Positions 1-10,381 are shown, numbered from the stretch's first letter. The stretch is DNA of 64,000 bases from Pseudomonadota bacterium (GCA_021815925.1 JAKAZL010000001.1:88463-152462), one strand, 5' to 3'. Notes: generated by a model from the letters alone, not told the origin. A program made the numbers and translations.

Positions 1-1
1 G

Positions 2-916
2 ATCCGCGCCGTCCGCGATCTGCTGGCGCAGGACCGCCGGAACGTCGCCCTGGTGAGCGGTGCGGTAGCGGCCGGCTCGGAGCCCCGTCTCGATGTGCTC
101 ACCGCCCAGACCGAGCTCGCCGGCGACGAGACGCTGCTGCCGCCGCTGTATCAGAAGCTCACCACGGCCCGGCACGCGCTCGCCGTGCTGCTTGGGCAGG
201 CGCCGGCAGCGTGGCATTCGCCCGAGCCGGCGTGGAGCGAACTCACGCTGCCGCACCAGGTGCCGGTGAGCCTGCCGTCGCGACTGCTGCAGAGGCGACC
301 GGACATCCGTGCCGCCGAGGCGCAGCTGCGCGCGGCGACCGCGGCGGTCGGTATCGCGACCGCAAACCTGTATCCGCAGATCACCCTGAGCGGCTCGCTC
401 AGCCAGGAGGCGCTGCGGCCGCAGCACCTCTTCGATGCGAGTTCTCTCGCCTGGTCGCTGATCGGCGGACTGACCGCTCCGTTGTTCGAGGGCGGAAAAC
501 TCCAGGCGCAGCGCCGCGCGGCGCTGGACGTCCTGCATGAGCGCGCGGATCTGTATCAGCAGGTGGTCATCGCCGCCTTCGGTCAGGTCGCCGATGCTCT
601 CGATGGACTGCGTCACGATGCCGAGCTGCGCACCGCGCAGGCGCGCGCGCTCGAGCTGTCGCGCCACCGCCTGACGCTTGAGCGGGAGAGCTATCGTGCC
701 GGCAACAGCGGCCTGCTGCCGGTGCTCGACGCACAGCGGCAGCGGGCGCGCGCCGAACTCGGCCTGCTCGGTGCCGAGGAGCGCCAGTACCTGGACACGA
801 TCCGGCTGCTGCTGGCCGCCGGAGGCCGGGTGGGGCTACCGGACCTGTCGGCCGCGGCGTCGACTGCCGTCAAATCCCCGAAAGACTCAGGCCGCCGGCC
901 TTCGCCTGGACTTTGA
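2..916 (+). CDS. TolC/NodT-family outer membrane efflux protein, 5'-truncated by window edge
   Basis: Frame is open to the window start (IRAVRDLLAQDRRNVALVSG...); motifs SLPSRLLQRRPDIRAAEAQLRAATAAVGIATANLYPQITLSG typical of OprM/NodT family. Confidence 0.9.
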   Translation: MRAVRDLLAQDRRNVALVSGAVAAGSEPRLDVLTAQTELAGDETLLPPLYQKLTTARHALAVLLGQAPAAWHSPEPAWSELTLPHQVPVSLPSRLLQRRPDIRAAEAQLRAATAAVGIATANLYPQITLSGSLSQEALRPQHLFDASSLAWSLIGGLTAPLFEGGKLQAQRRAALDVLHERADLYQQVVIAAFGQVADALDGLRHDAELRTAQARALELSRHRLTLERESYRAGNSGLLPVLDAQRQRARAELGLLGAEERQYLDTIRLLLAAGGRVGLPDLSAAASTAVKSPKDSGRRPSPGL

Positions 917-1577
917 CCAGCGAGCAACTCTGACGCGCCTTGCGCAGCTGCGCGCACGCGGCGAGTGCCGCGGCCCGGCTCATCTGCTGTGAGCGCAGCG
1001 TGGTGAGCTTTTCGGCGCCCGAGGGGGCGATCACCTGCACGGCCGTCAGTACGCCGGCAAATCGCGACCGCAGCTGCTGGGCGGCGGCCGTGGCGGCCGC
1101 CGTGGTTCGATAGCGGCCGAGTTCGAGCTGATAGCCGGCAAGCCTGTCGATTTCCGCCTGGGCCTGCGTGGCCTGCGGCGCATGCGGGAACTCCCCGACA
1201 AACCCCTCGTAGGCGGTGGCGGTGCCCGCTGTCCGGGCGGCCTGCCACGCCGCGGTCTCTTTCAGGGCGGTCAGTGCGCCTTGGGCCTGCGCGGTGAAGG
1301 CGCCGTTGGGATAGTCGGAGAGGTACTGTCGGTAAGCCTGCTGCGTGGCGGCACTGCGGGCCCTGGTCCAGGCGTGCTGATCCTCGAGCGATTCGATGCG
1401 ATTGCGAGCCTGCTGCACCCGCGGGTCGTCGGGGTGATCCTTGATGAAGCTGCGATATGCGGCGACCGTGCCCTGGGCCGAAGTCTTCTGCCAGTCGGCG
1501 TTCGGCGAGCTACAGGCGGCGAGCGTGCCCGCGGCGAGCACGCACACGATCCGGATCGCATGGGAAGTCTTGATCAC
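870..1577 (-). CDS. SPOR-like domain lipoprotein/periplasmic protein
   Basis: GTG start; lipobox-like signal (VLAAGTLAACSS); repeats of TPR/YbgF-like segments; C-terminal YQLELGRYRTTAAATAAAQQLRSRF SPOR-like. 3' end overlaps the TolC-like gene by 47 bp (convergent). Confidence 0.6.
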   Translation of the reverse strand: MIKTSHAIRIVCVLAAGTLAACSSPNADWQKTSAQGTVAAYRSFIKDHPDDPRVQQARNRIESLEDQHAWTRARSAATQQAYRQYLSDYPNGAFTAQAQGALTALKETAAWQAARTAGTATAYEGFVGEFPHAPQATQAQAEIDRLAGYQLELGRYRTTAAATAAAQQLRSRFAGVLTAVQVIAPSGAEKLTTLRSQQMSRAAALAACAQLRKARQSCSLVKVQAKAGGLSLSGI

Positions 1578-1660
1578 GGCATACCCCGCGCACACTGGTG
1601 GGGCGCCTAAACTACCGCAGCCGCCGCAATTGTTCCAGGCACGCCCCCGCTGCGTTGGTC

Positions 1661-2239
1661 TCAGTGACACAGTGCCGTGTCCGCTGGACGCGAACCTTGT
1701 GGCTCGGGCCAGCGCTGCGGGCTCTTGCGCAGCTTGCGCACGTCGTAGCCCATCCGCGCCACCCGGGCGACCATGTCGGCGTAGGCGTGAGGCGAGATCT
1801 GGGGCGTGCGCGCCATCAGCCAAACGTAATCGCGCGCATCGCGTGCCACGATGACACGGCTGTAATCGGGCGCGAGCCAGGCGACGAGGTACTGCAGGCG
1901 CAGCAGCCAGTACAGATGCACCCGCCAGTCCGCGTTGCCCCTGTGCGCCACCACCGTCGCGGTCGAGTGGACGGTCTTCAGCGGCGCGGAGAAGCCGTGG
2001 TCGCGGAAGCGGAACAGGGTGCAGATCGAGCCGTTCGGCTCGAGCCGGTAGGTTTCGACCGGGTTGTAGTCGTGACGCTCGATGCGCGTCGGGATGGCTG
2101 CAATCACGTACCAACGGCCCATGTAGCGGCCCAGGTCGACATGCGCCACCGGTACGATCGCCTTCTCGGCCGCGGCGCCGCGGCACGCGGCCAGCGCGCA
2201 AATCGCGAGCGCAGCGAGCGCGGTGCGGGCGCGGCTCAT
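1661..2239 (-). CDS. blc: Lipocalin family protein (Blc-like)
   Basis: HVDLGRYMGRWYVIAAIPTRIERHDYNPVETYRLEPNGSI, lipocalin GxW motif; signal peptide MSRARTALAALAICALAAC. Confidence 0.85.
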   Translation of the reverse strand: MSRARTALAALAICALAACRGAAAEKAIVPVAHVDLGRYMGRWYVIAAIPTRIERHDYNPVETYRLEPNGSICTLFRFRDHGFSAPLKTVHSTATVVAHRGNADWRVHLYWLLRLQYLVAWLAPDYSRVIVARDARDYVWLMARTPQISPHAYADMVARVARMGYDVRKLRKSPQRWPEPQGSRPADTALCH

Positions 2240-3333
2240 GCCGTCACCGCGTCGAGCGGGCGCACGAAGCGGTAGTGCGCGACCAGCCACTCGCTGCCGT
2301 CTGCATAGCCGAACAGCTCGGCGCACGCCATCCAGAAGATCCGCCAGCGCGCGAACCACAGCGGCGCGGCGGCTCCATAGGTCGCGTGCAGAACTTCCAT
2401 GACGTGCTCGCGGTGCTCATCCTGGTTGGCCAGCCACAGCTCGGCGGTGCGTCGGTAATGCGTGCCGTCGATCAGCCAGCGGCGCTCGAGCGCGAGGTGG
2501 GACTGGAAGTGCAGCAGCGTGTCGGCCGAAGGCATCAATCCTCCCGTGAAGAAGTGTCGCCCCAGCCAGTTGTCGTGTCCTGCGGTTTCGAACGGATACA
2601 GCAGCGTCCGGTGCGCGAACAGATGAGCGAACAGCTTGCCGCCGGGCGCGAGCCAGGTGGCGATGCGCTGCATGAGCGTCGCGTAGTTGCGCATGTGCTC
2701 GAACATCTCGATCGAAACGCAGCGGTCGAATCGTCCGGCATCGAGGATCAGCGCGTTGACGTCGCGCGTCAGGACATGGACGTTGCTTAGGCCGCGCGCC
2801 CGGCACTGCGCCTCGATGTGGCGGCGCTGGCTGTGCGAATTGGACACCGCGGTAATGTGCGCATTGGGCAGGCGCTCGGCCATCCACAGCGTGAGTGCGC
2901 CCCAGCCGCAGCCGAGTTCGAGAATCTGCTGTCCGTCGGCGAGCTCGGCCCGCTCCAGGTACAGCTCGAGCATGGCCTGCTCGGCGACCCCGAGACTCTC
3001 GTTCCCGGAGGGGAAGTAGCAGCAGGAGTACTTCAGGTGCGGACCGAGACATTGCGCGAAGAACGCTGCCGGCAGCTCGTAGTGTTGGGTGTTGGCAGCT
3101 TCCGTGAAGATTGCGACCGGGCTCGCGCGTAGCGCATCGAGCTGCTTGGCGAGCCGCTCCGCCTCGACCGCCGGACCGCCGCGACGCTCGGTGCGCAGCC
3201 GCTCGGCGCACAGCCGGCGAATGCCCAGACGCACCAGGGCGTCCGGCAGCAGACCGCGCTCGGCGAGACCGAGCAGACCCCGGGCGGGTCGGTCGGCGGG
3301 CAGTTCAGCGGAGGTGGACAGGGCAGTGCTCAT
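2236..3333 (-). CDS. SAM-dependent methyltransferase, cyclopropane-fatty-acyl-phospholipid synthase-like (COG2230)
   Basis: ILELGCGWGALTLWMAERLPNAHITAVSNSHSQRRHIE; overlaps lipocalin start. Confidence 0.85.
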   Translation of the reverse strand: MSTALSTSAELPADRPARGLLGLAERGLLPDALVRLGIRRLCAERLRTERRGGPAVEAERLAKQLDALRASPVAIFTEAANTQHYELPAAFFAQCLGPHLKYSCCYFPSGNESLGVAEQAMLELYLERAELADGQQILELGCGWGALTLWMAERLPNAHITAVSNSHSQRRHIEAQCRARGLSNVHVLTRDVNALILDAGRFDRCVSIEMFEHMRNYATLMQRIATWLAPGGKLFAHLFAHRTLLYPFETAGHDNWLGRHFFTGGLMPSADTLLHFQSHLALERRWLIDGTHYRRTAELWLANQDEHREHVMEVLHATYGAAAPLWFARWRIFWMACAELFGYADGSEWLVAHYRFVRPLDAVTA

Positions 3334-4124
3334 CGGTCAACTCCAGAGGGACGAGAAAGGGGGAACCAGGGAAAGAAGACGGACGTGCGGCGCTGGTAGT
3401 CGCGATAGTCCTCGCCGCGCGTGCGCAGCGCCTGCTGCTCGGTCCACGGCACACCGCTCAGGTAGCGCAAAAATATGAACATGGCGAGCGGACCGAGCCA
3501 GGCGAGCGGAGCCAGCGGCGAGCCGACCGACCATGCCACGTAGGCGAACCAGTGCAACCACTCGAAGAAGTAGTTCGGGTGACGCGAGTAGCGCCACAGG
3601 CCCGTCCGGCAGGTCCGGCCCCGATTGCCGGGAACGCTGCGCCAGCGGGCGAGTTGCCGGTCGGCGAGCGATTCCCCGAGCACGCCGGTGAACCAGAACA
3701 GCGCCCCGGCGGCGAGCCATGCCGCCCCAGGATGCCGGTTGGCCGCGACGGGCACGAACGGCAGCGCGAACAGCACGACCGACAGGGCCTGCAGCTGAAA
3801 GAAGGCGAACCAGTTCCCCGCCCGGTCGCTCCAGCGCGCCCGCAGCGCCTGATAGCGCCCATCCTCGGGCTCCCGGCGCACGCGCCGCAGCAGGTGCACG
3901 CTGAGGCGCAGGGCCCAGCCGCCCCCCAGCAGCGCGAGCAGTGCGCGCGGCGCGCTCGAGCCGGCGCCCCAGGCCGCCAGCGTCCAGGCGCCTACCGCCA
4001 GCAGTGCGGACCAAAGTACGTCGGCCACTCCGGCATTGCGCCGCCGGTGCTGCCACCACCAGCCGGCGGACATCACCGCGCTGGCGAGGATCCATAGCGC
4101 GGCGAGCGCGTGGAGGGGGCTCAT
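3330..4124 (-). CDS. DUF1295 / steroid 5-alpha-reductase-like membrane protein
   Basis: GLWRYSRHPNYFFEWLHWFAYVAWS and YQRRTSVFFPWFP motifs; multiple TM segments. Confidence 0.85.
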   Translation of the reverse strand: MSPLHALAALWILASAVMSAGWWWQHRRRNAGVADVLWSALLAVGAWTLAAWGAGSSAPRALLALLGGGWALRLSVHLLRRVRREPEDGRYQALRARWSDRAGNWFAFFQLQALSVVLFALPFVPVAANRHPGAAWLAAGALFWFTGVLGESLADRQLARWRSVPGNRGRTCRTGLWRYSRHPNYFFEWLHWFAYVAWSVGSPLAPLAWLGPLAMFIFLRYLSGVPWTEQQALRTRGEDYRDYQRRTSVFFPWFPLSRPSGVDR

Positions 4125-4654
4125 GCGCCGCTCCCGGCCGCGCGCGGCTCGAGGGTCCGGCGGGCAAGCGTGGTGAGGGCAGGTAGTGCGGCACCCCAGC
4201 CGACGGCCAGGGCGAGCAGACTGGGCCATCGGGGTGCAGGAAAGAACACGGCGTGCCAGCCGTGCGCGGCAGCCGAGTAGGACAGCGGCCCGCCGAGAGC
4301 GCCGAGGAGGGCGGCCAGCCCGGGCCGACGGTGCAGATAGCCGAACAGCGGCACGATGGTCAATCCGAACGCCCCCCACAGCGCGAGTAGCCATGCAGGG
4401 CAGCAGGTCAGCGGCCAGGCGGCCGCGTAGCGAAGCATTCCGGTGCTGACCCAGCAGGTCTCGAGCGCCGCACCGATCAGCAGCGCTGCCGCGAGCAGCC
4501 GCGTCTCGAGGCGCAACCGTCTCGAGACGGCGAGCCGCCAGGTGGCAAACAGCACTGCGGCGCCCACTCCGGGCCACACCACACCGCGTCCCGCACCGCA
4601 GACGGCGGCGAACCACACCAGTTCGTAGCCGACGAACGTCAGGCAGGCATCCAC
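4121..4654 (-). CDS. DUF2878-like membrane protein
   Basis: Polytopic ORF between DUF1295 and CFA synthase, with overlapping ends; GTG start inferred ([15 protein letters not shown]). Confidence 0.7.
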   Translation of the reverse strand: MDACLTFVGYELVWFAAVCGAGRGVVWPGVGAAVLFATWRLAVSRRLRLETRLLAAALLIGAALETCWVSTGMLRYAAAWPLTCCPAWLLALWGAFGLTIVPLFGYLHRRPGLAALLGALGGPLSYSAAAHGWHAVFFPAPRWPSLLALAVGWGAALPALTTLARRTLEPRAAGSGA

Positions 4655-5931
4655 GCGGTGCTCTCCTCGCCGGTAGGCCGCCACAAGGGCTTCACGAGCT
4701 TCAGATGCGCCACGCCGATCGAGCGCTCGTGGAAGCCTCCTTCGCAGTAGGCGAGATAAAACTCCCACAGCCGGATGAACCGCTCATCGAAGCCAAGGGC
4801 GCGCACTGCGGGCAGCTGCCTGAGGAAGCGGTGGCGCCATGCTTCGAGCGTGCGGGCGTAGGAATCCCCGAAGTCCTGCAACGCCACGGGAGTCAGATTG
4901 CTGGCGCGCGAGTTGGCCGCCAGCATGGCGCTCACCGAGGGGATGAAACTGCCGGGAAACACATGGCGCTGAATGAAGTCCACGCCGCGCAGTGCCTGCT
5001 GGTAGCGATGGTCCTCGATCGTGATCGCCTGCACGAGCGCGGCACCGTGCGGTCGCAGCAGGCGACCGAGGGTGGCGAAGTAGGTCTCGAGGTGATCGGC
5101 GCCTACCGCCTCGATCATCTCGATCGAGACCACCTTGTCGTAATGACCGGTGAGATCGCGGTAATCCGCCAGACGCAGCTCGATGCGCTGCTCGAGACCG
5201 GCGGCCTGAACCCGCTCGCGCGCAAGATCGTACTGGCTGCGCGATATCGTGGTCGTGGTCACGCGGCAGCCGTAATGACGCGCGGCATACAGGGCAAATC
5301 CGCCCCAACCGGTCCCAATCTCGAGTACGTGGTCGGAGTCGCTGAGGCCGAGGCGACGGCAGACGGCCTCGAGCTTGCGGGCCGAGGCCGTCTCCAGCGT
5401 ATCGGCCGCATCGCTCCACAGCGCCGAGGAGTACATCAGATCTGCGCTGAGGAACAGACCGAAGAACTCGTTGCTTAGATCGTAGTGTGCGGCAATGTTG
5501 CGCCGGCTGCCGGAGCGGCTGTTGCGCCGTGCCGCGTGCCACAGCCGCCGCAGGCTGCCGGCGAGGGTGGCCCAGCCGGACTCCAGCCCATCCAGCAGGT
5601 CGCGATTGCGCACCAGGAGCCGCACCAGCGCGACGAGCGCGTCCGACTCGTCCATTCCCGGTGCCGAACAGCGCCACAGTCCGTCGATGTAGGCCTCACC
5701 CGCGCCGACGCTGCCGCCGGCGGCCACACGGCGGTAGAACCCCATGTCCGACACCAGCAGACGCACGCTGGGCTCGGCTGCGCCCGGGCCGAGGACGACG
5801 GTGCCGAGCGCATCGCTCACCTCGAGTCGGCCGTGTCGCAGGCCTGCAAGTCGCGACAGCAGTCGCGCACGCAGGAAGCGCTCCGCGGAGCTGCCGAGCG
5901 AGCCGGCCAATGGGGCGACAACGGTGTTCAT
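4639..5931 (-). CDS. cfa: Cyclopropane-fatty-acyl-phospholipid synthase
   Basis: [64 protein letters not shown]. Confidence 0.9.
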   Translation of the reverse strand: MNTVVAPLAGSLGSSAERFLRARLLSRLAGLRHGRLEVSDALGTVVLGPGAAEPSVRLLVSDMGFYRRVAAGGSVGAGEAYIDGLWRCSAPGMDESDALVALVRLLVRNRDLLDGLESGWATLAGSLRRLWHAARRNSRSGSRRNIAAHYDLSNEFFGLFLSADLMYSSALWSDAADTLETASARKLEAVCRRLGLSDSDHVLEIGTGWGGFALYAARHYGCRVTTTTISRSQYDLARERVQAAGLEQRIELRLADYRDLTGHYDKVVSIEMIEAVGADHLETYFATLGRLLRPHGAALVQAITIEDHRYQQALRGVDFIQRHVFPGSFIPSVSAMLAANSRASNLTPVALQDFGDSYARTLEAWRHRFLRQLPAVRALGFDERFIRLWEFYLAYCEGGFHERSIGVAHLKLVKPLWRPTGEESTAWMPA

Positions 5932-6707
5932 GCGGTACCTCGAAGACGTCGGGGATGGTCGTACGTGGGCGTGCGCTTCATCCACAAGCGCGCCGCCTGC
6001 CAGTAGATGCCGCCGATGACCTGCAGGCTCATCAGCGGGTAGCGCCACAGCACTCGAGCCAGGTTTGCGCCGGTGAGCGGCCGACGCACGAGATCCAGAT
6101 TCGCTTCAAGTTCGCGCTCGCCACCGCGTCGAACCGACATGTGCACCCGCAGGCGCTCCCCGGGCGCGCTGAAGCGCCACTGGTAGGTGCGCTCGAGCGG
6201 CAGGAAGGGCGAGACGTGGAACGCCTTGTCGAAATCCCACCGCCAGTGCCCGCCGCGACGCTGCGCCAGTGAGACCGGCAGGACGTAGGCGTGGCGTTCG
6301 TTCCACGGCGTGTTGGTTATTTCGGCAATGACCGCCTCGAGCGCCCCGTCGGTCCCGTGGCAGTAGTAGAAGCTGACGGGGTTGAATACGTATCCGGCGT
6401 ACCGCACGTGCGTCAGCAGTCGCACCGCGCCGGCGGGGCGCGCCCCGGTGCGCTGCTCGACCAGGTTGCGTGCCGCCTCGGCCAGCGGCAGTGCCGCGGG
6501 CGCGAGGTAGTCGGCGCGGCGGAACTCGGCGAGATTCCGACCGCCGACTGACCACAGCCAGCGGCCCGCGAACACCCGATCGAGCTCATCGAGGTCCAGA
6601 CACAGCTGGGCAATGCGGTAGGCGAAGGCGTGCGGTCTCGGCCCGAGCCGCCAGTGTCGGACCACGCCCTCGTACACCGCGCTGTTCGGCGCATCGGGTT
6701 CGCTCAT
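5928..6707 (-). CDS. DUF1365 domain-containing protein
   Basis: [47 protein letters not shown]; start overlaps FAD oxidoreductase stop. Confidence 0.9.
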   Translation of the reverse strand: MSEPDAPNSAVYEGVVRHWRLGPRPHAFAYRIAQLCLDLDELDRVFAGRWLWSVGGRNLAEFRRADYLAPAALPLAEAARNLVEQRTGARPAGAVRLLTHVRYAGYVFNPVSFYYCHGTDGALEAVIAEITNTPWNERHAYVLPVSLAQRRGGHWRWDFDKAFHVSPFLPLERTYQWRFSAPGERLRVHMSVRRGGERELEANLDLVRRPLTGANLARVLWRYPLMSLQVIGGIYWQAARLWMKRTPTYDHPRRLRGTA

Positions 6708-7975
6708 GCGGCCACCTCGTTCGCCGGTTGCTGCTGCGCACGTGTCTCGAGTGCCTCGGCGAGGGTGTGTGCGCTGCGCATGCCGTCCTCGTGAAAGCCC
6801 CAGCCCCAGTAGGCCCCTGCGAACCAGGTGCGCTTGATGCCCTGAATCTGTGCTCGCCGGCGCTGCGCGGCGAGCGCCTCGTGGGTGTGGACCGGGTGTT
6901 CGTAGCGCATGGTGCGCAGCACCTTGGTCGGGTCGATCGCAGCGCTGCGATTCAGCGTGACGATCAGCGGTTCGGGGCAGTCGAGCGACTGCAGCAGATT
7001 CATGCAGTAGCTGACGGCGCACGGTGCACCGGGCTCACGCGGGACGTAGGCATTCCACGCCGCCCAGGCCTTGCGCCGCCGGGGCAGCACCGAGGCGTCG
7101 GTATGCAGCACCGCTTCGTTCGCTTGATAGGCGATTGCGCCGAGGATCGATCGCTCCGCCGCGCTCGCATCGGCGAGCAGCGCCAGTGCTTGGTCGCTGT
7201 GGCAGGCCAGCACGAGCTGATCGAAGCGCTCGGTACCGCCCTCGAGACCCACGGTGACCGCGTCAGCGTCGCGCCTCACCCAGCGTACCGGGCAGCCGGG
7301 CCGCTCGCGCACCCGCCAGCGCCTGCGCAATGCGTGCACGTAGCTTGCCGATCCGCCGCGTACCACGCGCCATTCAGGCCGCTCGCGCACCGAGAGCATC
7401 TGGTGATTGGCCATGAACTGCACCAGGTACCGGGCCGGAAAGCTCAGGATCTGCGCCGGGGGCGAGGACCACAGCGCCGAGGCCATGGGCACGAGGTGAT
7501 CGTCGCGAAAGGCCGCGCCGTAGCCGCCGGCGGCGAGGTACTCCCCGAGCGTCGGTCCCGGATCGCTGCGCCCGAGCAGGGCGGGTGCCTCGCGATAGAA
7601 GCGCAGCAGGTCGCGCACCATCCCGAGGAAGCGCGGCGAGGCGAGATTGCGCCGCTGGCAGAACAGCGTATCGAGCCGGGTGGCGTTGTACTCGAGCCCG
7701 CTGGCCGCGTTGTGCACCGAGAAGCTCATCGTCGTCGGCTGCGAGGCGACGCCGAGCTCATCGAGCAGCGCGCTGAACAACGGATAGTGCCGGGGGCTGA
7801 ACACTATGAATCCCGAGTCGACCGCGAAATTTCGTCCGCTCACGGCGATCTCATGCGTGTGGGTGTGGCCCCCGAGGTAGGTGTTCGCCTCGAACAGCGT
7901 CACCTCGTGCCGAGGCGAAAGCAGCCAGCTCGAGGCGAGCCCGGCGATGCCTGAACCGACCACCGCGATGCGCAT
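6704..7975 (-). CDS. NAD(P)/FAD-dependent oxidoreductase, amine oxidase-like (COG2907)
   Basis: [43 protein letters not shown] Rossmann/FAD signature. Confidence 0.9.
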   Translation of the reverse strand: MRIAVVGSGIAGLASSWLLSPRHEVTLFEANTYLGGHTHTHEIAVSGRNFAVDSGFIVFSPRHYPLFSALLDELGVASQPTTMSFSVHNAASGLEYNATRLDTLFCQRRNLASPRFLGMVRDLLRFYREAPALLGRSDPGPTLGEYLAAGGYGAAFRDDHLVPMASALWSSPPAQILSFPARYLVQFMANHQMLSVRERPEWRVVRGGSASYVHALRRRWRVRERPGCPVRWVRRDADAVTVGLEGGTERFDQLVLACHSDQALALLADASAAERSILGAIAYQANEAVLHTDASVLPRRRKAWAAWNAYVPREPGAPCAVSYCMNLLQSLDCPEPLIVTLNRSAAIDPTKVLRTMRYEHPVHTHEALAAQRRRAQIQGIKRTWFAGAYWGWGFHEDGMRSAHTLAEALETRAQQQPANEVAA

Positions 7976-7979
7976 GGCC

Positions 7980-8939
7980 TCACCGCCCCGCCGTTTCGAG
8001 CACGCGCGCCGGCACCGGCTTTAGGTTACGGATCAGTCCGAGGAGCGCGAGCAGCCGCAGCCCGTACCAGGTGAGGTCGATTTCCCACCAGCGAAAGCCC
8101 TGCCGGGCTGCGGCCGGGAAGCGGTGGTGGTTGTTGTGCCAGCCCTCGCCAAAGGTGAGCAGCGCGAGCAGGACATTGTTGCGGCTGTCGTCCGGGGTTG
8201 CGAAGCGGCGTGTACCCCAGCGGTGCGCCAGTGAATTGATGGTCACGGTTGCGTGAAAGAGCACCACCGTCGAGATGAAGAACCCCCACACCAGCAGCTG
8301 TGGGCCGTCGGTGCCGAGCTGCGGCGCGAACCGATGCAGCGCAGCACCCACCCCGAATACCGCTGCGGCGAGGACCACCGGTACGGCGATGTCGTAGCGA
8401 TCGAGCCAGCGCAGCTCGGGGTACTTCGCCAGATCGGCGACTCGCTTCAGGTCCGTGTGGAAGGCGCGCCGGGTGAGAAACCAGCCCATGTGGCTCCAGA
8501 GGAAGCCACGCATGCGCGGGGAGTGCGGATCGCGGGGCGTGTCGGCGTCGCGGTGGTGGTTGCGGTGATGCGCCGCCCACCACAGCGGTCCGCGCTGCAC
8601 GCACGATGCGCCGATGAGCGCGAACAGCAACTGCACCGGGCGCGAGGCGTGGAAGGTGCGGTGGGAGAAGCCACGGTGGTAGAAGCCGGTGAGCGCGAAC
8701 ATGCGCACCGCGTAGAGCACACCGGCTGCCACCAGGGCGCCTGCCGAGACGCCCGTCCAGATCGCCGCGAGGCAACCCAGGTGCAGCCCGATGAACGGCA
8801 CAGCCCGCAACCAGTCGATGCGGTCGGCGTCGGCCGGATTAACCGGGCTGCCGGACTGGTGAGTGTCGAACCAGCGTCGCAGCGTCTGGCGAAGCGACGG
8901 GGCTGGGCCGGCCGGGGCGGGTTGCGGGGTGATGCGCAT
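7980..8939 (-). CDS. Acyl-CoA / delta-9 fatty acid desaturase
   Basis: Three His boxes: HRGFSH, HHRNHH, HNNHH. Confidence 0.9.
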   Translation of the reverse strand: MRITPQPAPAGPAPSLRQTLRRWFDTHQSGSPVNPADADRIDWLRAVPFIGLHLGCLAAIWTGVSAGALVAAGVLYAVRMFALTGFYHRGFSHRTFHASRPVQLLFALIGASCVQRGPLWWAAHHRNHHRDADTPRDPHSPRMRGFLWSHMGWFLTRRAFHTDLKRVADLAKYPELRWLDRYDIAVPVVLAAAVFGVGAALHRFAPQLGTDGPQLLVWGFFISTVVLFHATVTINSLAHRWGTRRFATPDDSRNNVLLALLTFGEGWHNNHHRFPAAARQGFRWWEIDLTWYGLRLLALLGLIRNLKPVPARVLETAGR

Positions 8940-8943
8940 CGTG

Positions 8944-8969
8944 GGACACCATCGGTAGTTGTGGTGTCC
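8944..8969. repeat. Inverted repeat GGACACCA-N10-TGGTGTCC immediately upstream of the desaturase start
   Basis: Read directly: ggacacca tcggtagttg tggtgtcc; 8-bp perfect arms. Confidence 0.8.
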
Positions 8970-8970
8970 T

Positions 8971-8997
8971 ATACGGAGCCGGGGCGGATTTGGATGC
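8971..8997 (-). promoter_or_regulatory. Candidate ECF-type promoter (GCATCC-N15-CCGTAT on minus strand) for the desaturase operon
   Basis: Hexamer pair upstream of the desaturase; resembles the SigK-type CCATCC...CCGAAT pattern but with a short spacer. Confidence 0.3.
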
Positions 8998-9059
8998 AGC
9001 CGGCCCGATCTGATTCGCACGCGACCGCGCCACGCAGCCCCGGAGGGGGCTGCGGCGGG

Positions 9060-9827
9060 TCAGGCCGGGCGGCGAGCGGATCGCACGAGGTGCATCGCGG
9101 TGGCCGGACCCGCGGCGGCGCCAATGGCGCCGGCGGCAATGACCGGCCCGGTGGGCTGGCCAGTCGGCGAGCCACCGTGCGGTTCGATCGAAACGGCAAG
9201 CCGCGCGGTCGGCCCGAGCCGTGCCACCAGGCCCGCGCTGAGGTCAAGCGTGATCGGCGACTGGGCCGAGATCAGGCCGACGGCGATCGGTCGGCCGCCG
9301 TGCGGAATCAGCCACAGCTCCGGGGAGCGTCCGGCCGGTATCGCCTGCGGCATCGCGGGCACGACGATCATCCGCGATTTGCCGATATCCATGGTCGCCG
9401 TCCAGCCGACCTGGCCGTTGTGCTCGGCAATGGTCGCCGCCATGTACGGGATGGCCGGAGCGGGTGGACGGCCCACGGCGATGAAGATCAGGGCGGCGCA
9501 GGCGGCTGCCAGCAGCGCGCCGCTGCCGAGGGTCAGCCAATGCCACAGCCGCAGGTTCTCCCACAGTCCGGGCTTGCTCAGCGGGGCTGGCGCATCGAAT
9601 TCGAGCGCTGCGCGGATTCGCTGCCACAGTCGCGCCGGCGGGCTCTCGGGCGGGACGGCTTCCGCCAACGGCAGCAGTCGCCGCTGCCAGAACGCAACGG
9701 CAGCCGACGCGGCGCCATTCGAGGCCGCTTCCCGCTCCACCGCAGCGCGCTCATCGGCTTCGAGCACGCCGAGTACATACTCCGCGTAGCGCAATTCGCC
9801 GGGGTCGTCATGGGCGGGCGTATTCAT
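9060..9827 (-). CDS. Anti-sigma factor (RskA/anti-sigma-K family)
   Basis: LRYAEYVLGVLEADERAAVEREAA N-terminal ZAS-like domain, one TM, C-terminal RskA domain (VGWTATMDIGKSRMIVVPAMPQAIPAGRSPELWLIPHGGRPIAVGLI); alternative start at 9839. Confidence 0.85.
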   Translation of the reverse strand: MNTPAHDDPGELRYAEYVLGVLEADERAAVEREAASNGAASAAVAFWQRRLLPLAEAVPPESPPARLWQRIRAALEFDAPAPLSKPGLWENLRLWHWLTLGSGALLAAACAALIFIAVGRPPAPAIPYMAATIAEHNGQVGWTATMDIGKSRMIVVPAMPQAIPAGRSPELWLIPHGGRPIAVGLISAQSPITLDLSAGLVARLGPTARLAVSIEPHGGSPTGQPTGPVIAAGAIGAAAGPATAMHLVRSARRPA

Positions 9828-10381
9828 GTCTCGAGGCACGTGCGCAATTGCATCAGGGCGCGTCGGATCCAGCTCTTCATCGTGGCGAGCGGCACCTGGC
9901 AGCGCAGCGCCAGCTCCTTATACGTAGCGCCGGTGAAAAAGGCTTCACGCACTGAACGGCCGTGCTTTGGGTCGAGCTGCTTGAGACAGTGCTCGAGTCG
10001 GGCGTAGTCCTCGCTGGCCTCGGCGTGCGCCGCCGGGCCGCGGTCCTCGTCGGGCAGCCGGTCCAGATCCAGCGGGTCGGCGCCGGTGTCTTCGCGGCGC
10101 TGGCGCAGCCGGTCGATCGCGCGGTTGCGCACCAGTGTGGTGAGCCAGGTGTTGGCGCTAGCCAGCGCCGGATTGAATCCTTCCGCGCGGCGCCAGACGG
10201 CGATGAACGCCTCCTGCAGAACCTCCTCGGCTTCGCCCCGGTCGCGCATCATGCGCACACACAGCGCGAACAGCCGCGGCGAGGTGCGCTGATAGAGTTG
10301 TTCGAAAGCGGCGCGCTCGCGCAGCGCAGTGCGGGCGAGCAGTTCCTCGAGCGTGCTGGAGTCGGTGGGCGTGTCGTTCAT
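9824..10381 (-). CDS. RNA polymerase sigma factor, sigma-70 family ECF (SigK-like)
   Basis: FEQLYQRTSPRLFALCVRMMRDRGEAEEVLQEAFIAVWRRA and C-terminal sigma4 region; overlaps anti-sigma. Confidence 0.9.
   Translation of the reverse strand: MNDTPTDSSTLEELLARTALRERAAFEQLYQRTSPRLFALCVRMMRDRGEAEEVLQEAFIAVWRRAEGFNPALASANTWLTTLVRNRAIDRLRQRREDTGADPLDLDRLPDEDRGPAAHAEASEDYARLEHCLKQLDPKHGRSVREAFFTGATYKELALRCQVPLATMKSWIRRALMQLRTCLET

Noticed and set aside
6470-10007. Long plus-strand ORFs (494 aa at 6470, 584 aa at 8253) opposite the lipid island
   Set aside because: Low-complexity Arg/Ala/Pro/His-rich translations antisense to well-recognised genes; typical shadow ORFs of high-GC DNA.
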